Assembly (NCBI GenBank): GCA_963514095.1
Contig: OY741264.1
Coordinates: forward strand, 14,306,366-14,370,365
Source: Eutrigla gurnardus
Lineage: Eukaryota; Chordata; Actinopteri; Perciformes; Triglidae
Reading direction: 5' to 3'
DNA length: 64,000 bases
Positions 1 through 10,700 of this stretch are shown piece by piece. The translations under genes were made by a program, and so were the position numbers. A model generated the notes under the pieces. That model saw only the letters and a list, made by a program, of their open reading frames with translations, did no database searches and had not been told where the DNA came from. The stretch's first letter is position 1; each line of letters starts with the position of its first letter.

Positions 1-110
1 CCCCCCCAGCACCAATACTGTATTTTAGTCACGTCTGTATAATTAAAAATGTCCGTGGCTTGTCATGGGATGGGAACAGAGCCGTTTGAACTTGGATGTT
101 GTTTGTGCAG

Positions 111-923
111 AGAGCGGGCCGCTGTCAGCCTCTGAGGTGGATCCTCTGGAGAACCTGCTGATCGAGCACCCCAGCATGTCTGTCTACCAGATGAGATGCG
201 GGATGAGTGGAGCGGAGGAGGAGCTAGGCTCTGATGAAGACGAAGAGGATACCTCCAGGTTAGTCTCCACTCACACCTTGAAGTCACCGCACCTCTGGGT
301 AAAACATACTCTATAGGTATAAAAAGTAAAAGCACTCATTATGCAGAGTCCCAGTCTATTGCTGCTCCAAGCAAGCCACTAGCATCAGTGCCAGCCACTC
401 TCTCTCTCTCTCACCATCTGCACCTTCCTCTCCAGTGCTTTCTTCCACCATGATGAGATGTTTCAGAGTGGCACGTGGCAAGGACATTTATGTTCACCTG
501 CAATCTCACAGCTGTCTTAGTATCCATAGCACTTTTAGGATTTCTCACCCATGTGAGCGTAACGATTTCCATTGTTGTTCTGTCTGAATGAAGCAAATCT
601 AGCATCCACTTGTATCATTTACCAACATCCGTCTGGTGTATTCACCTAATATTTCATCAGCACTGACCATCACTCTTCCCCTGTGTCTGTCCAGCCCAGT
701 GGCAGTGAGACGGCACATATCATGGCGTCTGGCTGCCTGGGGGATGCCGCTGCCCTGCAACATCCAGCTCCTGGCGGTCCAGAGGGCCAGGACTCAGGCG
801 GAGCGGAAGAACCTGAGCCGCAGCGCCCTCCACAGGCAGAACCTGGCTAAGATGCGCTTCACCCCGGCAGAGAAACGCTACGGCCACTTCAAGCAGCCCT
901 GCCAGCGCGTCTACAACTGCTGA
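111..923 (+). CDS. TP53INP-family protein, last two coding exons (5' end outside the window)
   Basis: Partial gene with exons at 111-258 and 695-923, a tttgtgcag acceptor before 111, a GT donor at 259 and a stop TGA at 921-923. The frame is continuous: exon 1 ends in AG and exon 2 supplies C, giving Ser. The first exon encodes the family signature ENLLIEHPSMSVY followed by an acidic stretch (GSDEDEED). The second encodes a basic helix (QRARTQAERKNLSRSALHRQN) and ends QPCQRVYNC, matching the conserved C-terminus of tumour protein p53-inducible nuclear proteins. Known family role: nuclear and cytoplasmic regulators of autophagy and transcription that bind ATG8 proteins through an N-terminal LIR, which would lie upstream of this window. 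The C-terminal helix looks closer to TP53INP2, but linkage to a cyclin E gene recalls TP53INP1, so I do not assign a paralogue number. Confidence 0.85.
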
Positions 924-1688
924 ACAGGAGCGCTGGACCTGCTTGTGAGAGGGTGCGTTCCGGGTTGCCTCCACCACAGCCCAGATGTGCAGCACACTGC
1001 CTTGACTCTGAGTCACTCAGGTTTTGTCACCATTGTTTCACCTCACATAGTTAATTGTGTATATCCAACAAGGCAGTTTTTTTATTTTGATTTGAATATA
1101 AAAAAACGTGCACTGCGCCCCTTACGTCTGAAATCACTGAGAACATGGAACCTTGATCTCCTGACATAGTGGTCCGTCCCTCAGGGCAGAAAGCATTAAT
1201 AATACAGTTACTTTCAAATACATTATGAGAGTTGAGTGGTTTAGATTGATAAAACTAGGGCTAGATATGTTATTGTGTCACTGCTTCAAATATGAAAACG
1301 TCAAACACGTAGAAGACTTTGCTCAAAACGAATGTATTAATGGTGATGCGTTTGGACTGGTTATTCCTCTGTATGTATTATATAATGTGCCTTAGCTTTA
1401 GACGTTCTTGTGACAAATGTACAAAAAAGGAACTTTGTAGCACAGGGAGCTGTACAGTATCCATTTTTTACGCCTCGCCTCGCCTCACCCCGCCTCCCTT
1501 CTCAGGGTGAGCGGTGGTCGATAATGGATGGATGGGTGTTTTGAGTCAAACATTTTGTATTTTCAGCTGGTATGTATTCACTTTTTTTCATGTTAAACAA
1601 AACTGTTGATTTTAGAGGAGTGTAAATACATTTCAACACGTTTTTTTTTCTATTTGCTGTATTTATAAAAATGTACAAAAAAAATAAA
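924..1688 (+). other. 3' untranslated region of the TP53INP-family gene
   Basis: AT-rich non-coding sequence between the stop codon and a canonical AATAAA at 1683-1688. The convergent gene stops at 1767, leaving under 80 bp between them, so the 3' ends may overlap. A short stretch at about 1474-1535 (CG-rich, ending in ATGG repeats) looks like the tail of the same SINE type seen at 20940-21146. The exact cleavage site is inferred. Confidence 0.55.
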
Positions 1689-1766
1689 AATCTTGTTTTC
1701 TTAAGGCTGTATGTGTTTTATGTTGCAGTGCAAGCAGTAATTGTACACGTGTTGAAATCACTGTGG

Positions 1767-3826
1767 TCATTTTCGAAGGTCACGTATTTTTCCCATGAAC
1801 CTCTTCACGTGCTCCGGGTGGACTGCGTTGGCCCAGTGGCCACCCTCCTTGAAATGAGAACCAATGATCAATCCATTCGCATCGAGGTAGCGTTCAATGT
1901 TGTCATAGGTCACTCCAGAACCGATCAGCACTGGGATTTTCACCGACTGGGAAACCTCTGTGAAAGCAAAGAAAAATACTCATTGTTATACAAATCCTTG
2001 AGAAAAGCAAAAAAAAAAAGCAAATAATGATAATAAAACTTAATTTCCTTCTCCTCACCAGCACATGAACGTGGATGCATCATCAGAAAATTTGCTCAAC
2101 TGCATCTGAGATTTATGATTATGTCGATGCAGACATTATGTATGTCCAGCTATAATACTGTTTACTGATACTGATTTATTTTCAAATGGCAAAAAGTTAA
2201 CATCTAATAGCGTTTGAAATGGTATTATAACTGATCAGGACCTGAAATCCTTGTTTCCATGCATGCTGAAACTTTTGTTCAGTCTTTTTTTTAAAAAGAA
2301 ACAAATCCTGTTCCTTCCTCCAGGAAACATTTGATTTGACTTTATTGGATTACATTAATCTGCTCTAATAATGATGGATACTATACCAGTGTGCTATAGG
2401 TTTTATTACTGGCTCTATGCTGCTGCTAGGTGGCCATCTCTGTATGATGACAGACTTTAGCATTGGTTGTTTTGGAAAACGCTGCCCCTTCTTCCTGGAA
2501 GATTGTACGGAAGGAACTTAAATCGTCACTTTTACTATCAGGGAATTTAAAGGACCAGTGTAGGATTACAGAGGATTTATTAGCAGGTGAACCGTGGACT
2601 GGAAATCTTTCGTAGCGCGGTCCGCTGCTCTTTAAAGTGGTATAATGGCAAGGCGGTTTTGCACTCGCTGGCTCACGATGCCGCAGTCTTGAAAAGGCAA
2701 GAGTGAGCGGAGTCATTTGGTTGCAATCTGCAACCAGAGTTCTAGATGCCACCAAATCCTACACACTGTCCCTTTATGTCAATCCCAAAAACAGAGGCTG
2801 AGATACACTCGGTGAACTTTGGGCACAGGAATAGAGGCTGAACCTCCACACTGGCATGTGAGCTCCGGTATCATTCTGTCCGAGTCTGCATGTTTGTGTT
2901 ACCGAGATAGAGAGTGCATGTGTGTGTGAGGCAAAGAGAAAGAGATGAGGGGAAGTGTGTGTGTGTGTGTTTGTCCAAGTGCGTGTTGACACATGCACTC
3001 GCGTTGCGTGTATGAACCCTATAGACTGGTTAGCTCAAAGTGTTTTGGGTCTTGCATGTCGTGTTCGAGTTCCAGTTTAAAATAGCAGGCCTGGTGTTGC
3101 TATGAGACAGACACAGTCCAGGTCTCAGACTCATTGACATGCCACGGATGCAAACCTGTGCCTTTCATCCCTCCAACGCCCCTGATGGAAGAAGGACTTC
3201 AATTGTGGTCGACCACCACCATGATAAAATATGTTTAGTTAAACATAAAGTAAAAGTACAAAAGTAGAAACAGCCAACTGCAGTCAAGTATTAAAAGCGC
3301 AGGTATCATAACACTGTGAAAGGGGACACTTATACTATTATTGGCTCATTTTAACATTTTATAACATACAAGCAACATTTTCCATTTATCTGGTGGAAGT
3401 GGATATTATTTATATACAGCATCATATGTTTTAAGCTGAGTGTATGTGTTGCATGTAAGATCTGATTTTGCAAAGTATTTAATAATAATAGCTGTCAAAT
3501 AATTGTAGTCAGGTAACAACTACTTTCTCTGAAATGTGTGTAAATAACAATACAACAATAAAAAAAATACTTCTTTACCTCAAATCCTGCAGTGAAAATC
3601 TTCCTTACGTTTCGGAAATTGTTCTTTAAGTATCAAAAGTAAAATTGTTTTTGAATCATGTTAAAATTCAAATACAAATCTTGATCTCCAAAGTAACTAC
3701 AGCTGTAAACATACTGACATATTTTACACTTCATAAAGTTGATAACAAACTTGCTAGCAAACCGAACACATCTAGTAAATATGGAGCAACAGTCTGGTGA
3801 ACAGAAGTCCAACGTTCACTTCTGAG

Positions 3827-3883
<57 letters not shown>

Positions 3884-6228
3884 CCGATGTAACGCTGCAC
3901 CGTGTTCACAGGCAAACTGTGTCTCTGTGTGCCGTTGGGTTGCTATGTGTACAGTTGCTTCAGGGCTTCATTGAGAGCAGCTGCCAGCTGAAACTAGCAC
4001 ACCCGCTCTGGTATTGGCCACTCTCCAGGAAACATACAGATTTAGGATGATCCTAAGAAGATAAGGTGTCAATACATGTGAGGGTGCCCTCTGCTGGACA
4101 GATGGAGCAGTGACATTAGTATATAAGACTGGCACTTCTCAAATCTGGGGAGTTACTTGCTTCTCTTGGTGTAATGTCATTGTTCATCCAGTACTTCTAG
4201 GTTTTAAAGTTATATAGACTAAATGATTCATATCAAATATGAATTCCAGATTAATACAATACATGTTGAACATTGCTTGTGTTGCAGCCCTGTTTAATAA
4301 AGAATGTCAAAGTGTCATGTGGCTCCTGGTTGTATGAAGGGTGGGGTTGTGGTAACGCTACCTCTGAGCTCCCGCGGGTCCGCCTGCAGTCCCGTGGACG
4401 CTCCTGTGACGATGAGTCCGTCTGAGAGGAAGAACTCTGCGGCACGCGCCGTCTCTTCGATGCTCACGTCTGATGTCAGGGCGTGGGAGCTGGCGAGAAC
4501 ATACATGCGGTGTACACACACAAACATGCAGCGGCTTCAGAGGTAACGTAAAACAAGGGGAATGTACTCCAGTACTGACAAGTGCAGACAATGAATATAT
4601 ATATAGGAGGCTACAACTACACAACTCTTTGCCTTCACAGTGGGCAGTGTGGAGGGGATCGAGGGGAGAGAGAGAGAGAGAGGTAGGTATATTGACATGT
4701 ATCAAACTGGGGTTGTTATGGTTACAGGGTAACCATTGGGCTATCAGGCTGTCCCTGGAACTCCCTTTAATTTAACAGCATTTTAAATTAAAGTCACTAG
4801 TAGTAATGGCCTGGATCTACATTGCTTATTATGTCAGTAATATCAGAGGGAAAGTAGTTCCAAGTGAAACACAGTTGCATTCAGATACATAACATGCCAT
4901 ATATGCTTTATTTTTTTTTTTGGGGTCCTTTTTTCGTATATCAGTTGTTGATCGGTTTTTTCATCACACTGCACAGGTGGAGATCTCACCTGTGCTTCTT
5001 TTTGATGTCGGTGAAGATCTGCACATGCTCAGCTCCGATCTGCTTGCGATATCTCAGCAAGTCCCCGGCACAGGCATTCAGGAGCCCCTCATCAGCCACG
5101 TGAGAGAAGACGAAACCCTCAGCCCGGATGAAATCCAGACCTGTGATCATACAGTCACATGGGGATGCGCCAGTTGACTATGTAGCAGCCACTGTTTCAA
5201 ATGCAGGTTCATGTAAGCCAAGTCTGACACACATGAGGCTGACCTTTGCCTGACCTTTATGATGCTCACTGATAAACACAGTTTAAATAAGAAGGACGTG
5301 AATAAGATAATGCAGTGTTTAGCAGGAAGATATGTTTAGACTTTGGTCATGATGCCACATGCATGAAGACCTCTGGTCTGTTCTTAAAGCCTTCGCTGCC
5401 TCATGCACAACACAGAAACAACTGAATTGAAGATAAAGAGTGAACCTGAAGCCAGGGCTACGGCCAGCGCCTGCTGGTTAGCAGAGGACAGTATCTGCAC
5501 TCCGAGCGGCAGGCATGGACAGATGCTTCTCACGGCAGCACACACGGCAGTCATGCAGGCTGACACCTCGGGCCCCGCGGAGAACGAGTAAGGGATATCG
5601 TGCATGTTCTCAATGATGACACCGTCCTGAGAGAGTTGTTTACAGGTACATGGTTACTGGCTCGCCCCGGAAGACTTCAAGCGTGGAAGCAATCCACACA
5701 ATGTGAAATAACTTACAATCCCTGCGTCACGGTAGATCGCGGCCTCCCTGCATGCTTCTTCTGTGATTTGGGACATTTTCATACAACCCAGGGGGGTTCC
5801 TGACATGGACGAGAAACTGGGTCACAAACAGTGTGAAATATCAGAAATAAAAGCTCCCAAAATACTGCAGGGATGCAGTGTATCTATGTACAGTAGACCC
5901 TACTTGCACTTTTCTTGAGTTATTCCATTTTTTTCCACTTTGAACATCTACTCCACTGTTGAGAATATCTCGTCCTACGTTTTACTCAACTATGTGAATT
6001 AGAGATAATTACTTAAATGAAGATTACTCCACACACTAATACAGGACACGTGTAATAGAGAGTTTTTACAGTGTGGTATTAAGTAACTGAACACATCACA
6101 GCCAAATGTAGGCTACATTTGAACAGTGTCAGGTCAGTGTGACCTGAAAGTTTACCTGGCAAGGCTTTGACATGGATCATCCCAATAACCACGGATTTGA
6201 GGCGTCCAAAAAGATCCAAAAACTTCAT
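1767..6228 (-). CDS. BtpA-family TIM-barrel protein (F13E9.13-like), six exons
   Basis: Exons in transcript order: 6228-6156, 5799-5717, 5626-5446, 5140-4990, 4489-4362, 1957-1767. All junctions are GT-AG, phases agree, and the total is 807 nt (268 residues). The start is the first in-frame ATG; the open frame upstream of it contains only a TTG. Residues 15-28 (IGMIHVKALPGTPL), 53-67 (DGVIIENMHDIPYSF), about 113-130 (GLDFIRAEGFVFSHVADEG) and 213-221 (IPVLIGSGV), then GLIIGSHFKEGGHW, are the conserved blocks of the BtpA/SgcQ family. Its members are predicted TIM barrels: bacterial BtpA is needed for photosystem I accumulation, and the animal protein has no established reaction. The length is typical. 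The gene is head-to-head with ccne1 and convergent with the TP53INP gene. The large intron 5 (1958-4361) carries repeats. Localisation and substrate are unknown to me. Confidence 0.88.
2549..2775. mobile_element. Short non-autonomous DNA transposon (MITE) in intron 5 of the BtpA-family gene
   Basis: About 227 bp bounded by inverted ends. The left end reads AAAGGACCAGTGTAGGATT. The right end, reverse-complemented, reads AAAGGGACAGTGTGTAGGAT. They differ by one substitution and a two-base indel. There is no coding capacity. The ends resemble a dispersed fish repeat I recognise from memory, but I cannot name the family or superfamily with confidence. Target duplication is unclear (TTTA/TTAA-like flanks). 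Confidence 0.6.
3832..3882. repeat. (TG)n microsatellite
   Basis: About 25 uninterrupted TG dinucleotides in intron 5 of the BtpA-family gene. The apparent all Val-Cys open frame here is only the repeat translated. Confidence 0.97.
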
Positions 6229-6899
6229 GATCCCGTATGTGGAGCAGCCAGGTAGCAGAGTGAAGATAAAACAGTCGTGTTTTTCTGTCTTACAAAGCAC
6301 GGGGATCACATGACTGGCCAAGGGTCAGTTTTGTTTATTCAAGCAAATGTTTAAATAGTAAACAATCTCCAAAATCTAAACCAAATCAGTTGTGTAGAAA
6401 ACGATGCTTTGTCTTACATTATCCCACCACGTAGAGTGAAAACGCATGCTAGAGTGCGTTGAGTTTGCTCATGGAAAGGAGATGCGTGGCTGAGGGGGGT
6501 GGGGGGGTGTAATGGGCGGCCCGGCAGAAGCAACAGCGCGCTAACATCGTCGATTCCGTGTGAAATAACAGATGCGCCCAGAGTGACAGTGACGAACAAC
6601 AACGTGTAGCGTCTACACAACAGAAAGGCGCCATCACTTCACACGAATTTGGTCGCGTTAAGCTTTATTTTAGGCTTAATCCAGAGGATCGCGGCTTTGT
6701 TTACATCTGACAGACTAGCCACGCGGTGCCCGGGAACTTCCTCCTCGGAAGCCCCGCCCCCGCAGCTGTCACCGCAGCGGGCACGCCTCCCCGTTTTGTT
6801 GGCTAAATTATAAACGTATTTTTACTTTTCATAGCACAATATACATCGATGATTTGCTAAAAGTGTGCCATACACACGACGACGAGGAGAACCGGCGGT
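6229..6899. promoter_or_regulatory. Shared head-to-head promoter interval of the BtpA-family gene and ccne1
   Basis: The interval between the first coding exon of the minus-strand gene and the inferred 5' exon of ccne1 holds no open frame I can support. It is GC- and CpG-rich around 6480-6780, with a GC box (CCCCGCCCCC) at 6752-6761, and no TATA box is obvious. An E2F-like site, TTGGCGCT on the minus strand, lies just downstream at 6948-6955, which would suit a G1/S cyclin. Promoter function is inferred from position and composition. Confidence 0.5.
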
Positions 6900-7155
6900 G
6901 AGTTGGGCTGAGACTCGACGACAAAGAGGCGGTGAAACCGGAGGTTTAGCGCCAAGTTAAATCCACTCCTCTCTGACGTTGACGCTTCAAGTCATCTGTT
7001 CCCTACAAGGCGCCAGCTCAGAGGAACTAGCCCGGCCTGGACACACACACACGGACAGAGAGCACCCAAGTCCGAGCAACTGGCGCCCAACTTACACACT
7101 GTTCATTCATCACTTGGGAGAAGACGAGAGTGAACTTCAAGGGCAGGATCTTGAG
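6900..7155 (+). other. ccne1: Probable 5' non-coding exon of ccne1
   Basis: The stretch ends in a strong donor (CTTGAG followed by GTGAGT at 7156). The next exon starts after the acceptor ttccacag at 7694 and carries the start codon at 7733. The transcription start is not visible; 6900 is only an approximate left edge. E2F-like GGCGC cores occur at 6948-6955 and 7081-7088. Confidence 0.45.
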
Positions 7156-7732
7156 GTGAGTGGACGAAACGAGAAGCTAATATACCATCGGGTTAGTTAA
7201 GCTAGGTCGGGCTGCAGCTTTCTGCAGCCGCGCGGATTTCTTCACTGCTAATATAAGAAAACGGCTAGAGTTGGATAGTGAATTAAAGGTTTGCACGGAT
7301 GCTTCGGTATCGCCTGGTTCAGCAGGCTGTTGTTCTCGGTTTAATGGTGACTTGAGGAAATATAGGCGTCTCAGCTGTGCCTGTCGTTCGGCCATTATGT
7401 GGCAAGCCAGCTGTCTGAAATTAGTGGGGGAAATAATCCTCTTCGCCTTAAAAAATCGCAAAATAACAACGTTGAGCAGGTAGTTTGGTGTCCCGTCCTA
7501 GTCGTGGGTGAGTTTCGTGAATGTGCTGGTGTTCTGTGGTACTTTTCGGCGACTTTTAACATCGAGTCCCGTTTCCATTTCCCCGCGCCAGGCTGAGCTG
7601 GGCTTTGTCAGAAGGAGGGAGTTGAGAGTGGGGGTTGGGAGTCTATCAATGTGTGTTTTTAAAACCACCTAAAAGCAAAACTTCCTTCCACAGGTTTACT
7701 CCGAGGCAGACAGACGCACCCCACTGAGTATA

Positions 7733-10700
7733 ATGCGAGGAAAACGGTGAGTTTGGTCTGTGTTTCATTCACGGCTCGTTTTGAGCGCGTCAATCAAAGT
7801 GTGTGACGACAGAAAGAAAAGTTGAGTTGATGGAGCATTAGCCATCCGGCTAGTTAGCTCGTTGCTACAGTCCCTTGTTTTTTTTTGTCGCACTAATATT
7901 CCTTCGAGCGTGTTGCGATGTTGTGTGTACGTGTAGAGATTTGCAGCTAGTAAGCTTGTGTGTTTGTGTGGTTACAGGGAAGAGACAGAACCGAAGTCTG
8001 CTGCTCCCAAGGCGCCCAGAGAAAACGCAGTCCGGCCGAGAAAGAGGAAGGCAGATGTTGCCATTGTAAGTAGTGTGAAAGGCTTGTAGACGAGCCTTTT
8101 AAGTGGCCTGAACCCCGTTTTCAGCTGTTGCCTTAAATGTAGGCATAATTGAACAACCAAAATATAAAACTGGTGTTGCATATATCCAGCATAGCTGGCA
8201 ACTAAGTGTCTTGTGCTTCAGTGAAATATTAATGATGGATACAGCTCATGTGACTTATGCATAATTATTGGTGCTTAATAAGGAAAACACCCCCAGGACT
8301 GGATTGAGTGTCTACCTTTCATACCCCGAAAACAAAATGTCTGCTTTTGATCCTCAGCATTTGCAAGATCTGGATGAGGAGGTGGCCGAGATGACGAAGA
8401 AGAAGCAGCGCGAGTGTGAGGTAAGCTCAAATTTATTTTCCACGCTTGGTGACAAAACACGCGCCTCACCCCGGCCTTACCTCGTACTTCAGGTCTCACC
8501 ACTTGGTCTGCATCGGATCAAAAGCAACACAACTATAAGCTTGGTTGCTCATTCCTCAACTATATATTGACTGATCTATTGTTAATTCTGCCTTAACTAG
8601 CGCCACATGCTTGATATCTGGGTAGGACGTGTTTTAATAGTTCCTTATCAGGCTTTAATGTTCGCCGTTTGCTTATTGAAGAGTTGCTCTTATGACAACA
8701 AGTTTCCGTACTGTGACTTCACCCTCACATTATCCTTGTGTTATATTTCCTATGAAGCTGGGCTGGAGTCCTGATGCTGGTTGCACGAGTCCACAGAGGT
8801 GGATCCCCACACCTGATCAGGAAGAGGACCAACCAGTTTCCCTGATAAACGCAGGTTTCCCCCACTACAACTTTAACAACGTCTTTGTAACACCTGTGCG
8901 TTGCGCCCCTCTTCCTGCGCTCTGGTGAGTACTTGTTTTTTTTCTTTCCATATCATGCAACCACCTGTTTTACCTGAGCACATGTAAATGGGCGACACAT
9001 TAAGCTCAGGCCTGGGCCTGTCATCTCGGCTTCACTCGTACGTCTTCTTTCTCAGTGTTCCCTTTTCTGTGGTTGTGACTAATATTTTTCTACTTCACCT
9101 TTTTAATCACTCCCCTCATAACCAGGGATAAAATACAGCCCTGTCGGAACAACATGGAGAAGGGTTGCCTCTGTCTTTTCTGTTCTTAAAGTTAAAAATC
9201 ATACTACAAGTGTTACAGACTTTCACATGTTGCACAGCAAGCGGGCAGTCGAGAGTTGAATCCTTGATTTGTTTCCATTCTGTCCATCTCTGTTTTGTAA
9301 TCAGCTGGGCCAGTAAGGATGTGGTATGGAACAACATGTTGGAGAAGGATAAGACCTACACCCGGGACGTCCACATGATGGAGAAACATCCTCACCTGCA
9401 GCCCAAGATGAGGGCCGTTCTCCTCGACTGGCTCATGGAGGTCTGTCGCATGTCTTAGTGCCCAGTTAAACATCTCTCTCCTCTTTTACCACCATTGTAA
9501 AATACACATGGAACAACTTACATTTTTGTAATTTCAGCTGTGTGTTTTGGAGGTAAAAATGAAAGATTGTATCATACCATCTACTGACTTACAGTTTATG
9601 ATTAATTAGAGTCTTCTGTTGACCCCAGCTGTAGATGGCAGAATCAAAATGCTTGAACTGCACACAATGTCATACTAAGTAATGTGCATAGGACAGTGGC
9701 ACCATCAGGCTCTCTCAATAATACTCAACAGTATCTTGTTTGGCCTTGAGGAAAAACCCACTTTGATTTCTGAACATTGTAATGAAGGTAATTGAGATGC
9801 AATGACTTATTGGGTCTCTGAAAGAGATCGATCTGATTGGTTCCTGTCAAATGTATATATTGCGGTGATTAATGGCGATGAGGGCTGCATCGAAGTAATG
9901 TGTGACCTCATCAGATGGGTTTAAGATCTGAGGTCTGTTTTAAAAGAGTATAGTGTAAATTTGATTTGTTCTTTGCCCACTGTGGCCAGAAAGGTGGAAG
10001 CAACAGCATAACACAACAGCTTCTGCATCTAGTGTATGTGTTATCGTGCCACGCCGGCTGTCCCTTTTTACCACAGACATTGATTGGGCTCTGTACACCC
10101 ACATATGAAAGCCTACTAGTGAATCGGTGTATTAACACTCTGTTGCTGTCCATGTTTTAGGTGAGTGAGGTGTACAAACTTCACAGGGAGTCATACCACC
10201 TCGCTCAGGACTACTTTGATCGCTTCATGGCCACACAGAGAAACGTCTTCAAATCAACGCTGCAGCTCATCGGCATCACCTGTCTCTTCATTGCTGCCAA
10301 AGTAGAGGTAAGAAGGGTTGGGGCTGTGCAGAATGTAAAGTGGGAAGATCCAAATCCCTGGTTGTTGATGTTAGAATTGGCTCTTACTTTTTCACTTTAG
10401 ATTCATACTTTTTCACTGAACTCATATAAATTACTGGTTGTGCTCATTAGAACACTGTGAAATTTAACTTGATCTGACAGGTAGGTTTGCTAGACTAGAT
10501 ACACACCTGAAGGACAACACCCATACATGTTTCATATTACATTTGAAACCTCAATACGGGGGAGACCCAGCCCAAGAAGATGAAATGTAACCAGCACCTG
10601 TAAATCGTGCTCGCTCTGACTGAGATCCTGCGGGAGCTCTGCCATTCCGAGCCCAACGCTGCCATACCATACCTGTGACCTGAATAAATACTATATCTGT

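Noticed and set aside
63..335. 90-codon minus-strand frame at the left edge
   Set aside because: It is the shadow of the TP53INP exon at 111-258.
3832..4050. Open frame starting with Cys-Val repeats
   Set aside because: It is translated (TG)n microsatellite followed by intron sequence.
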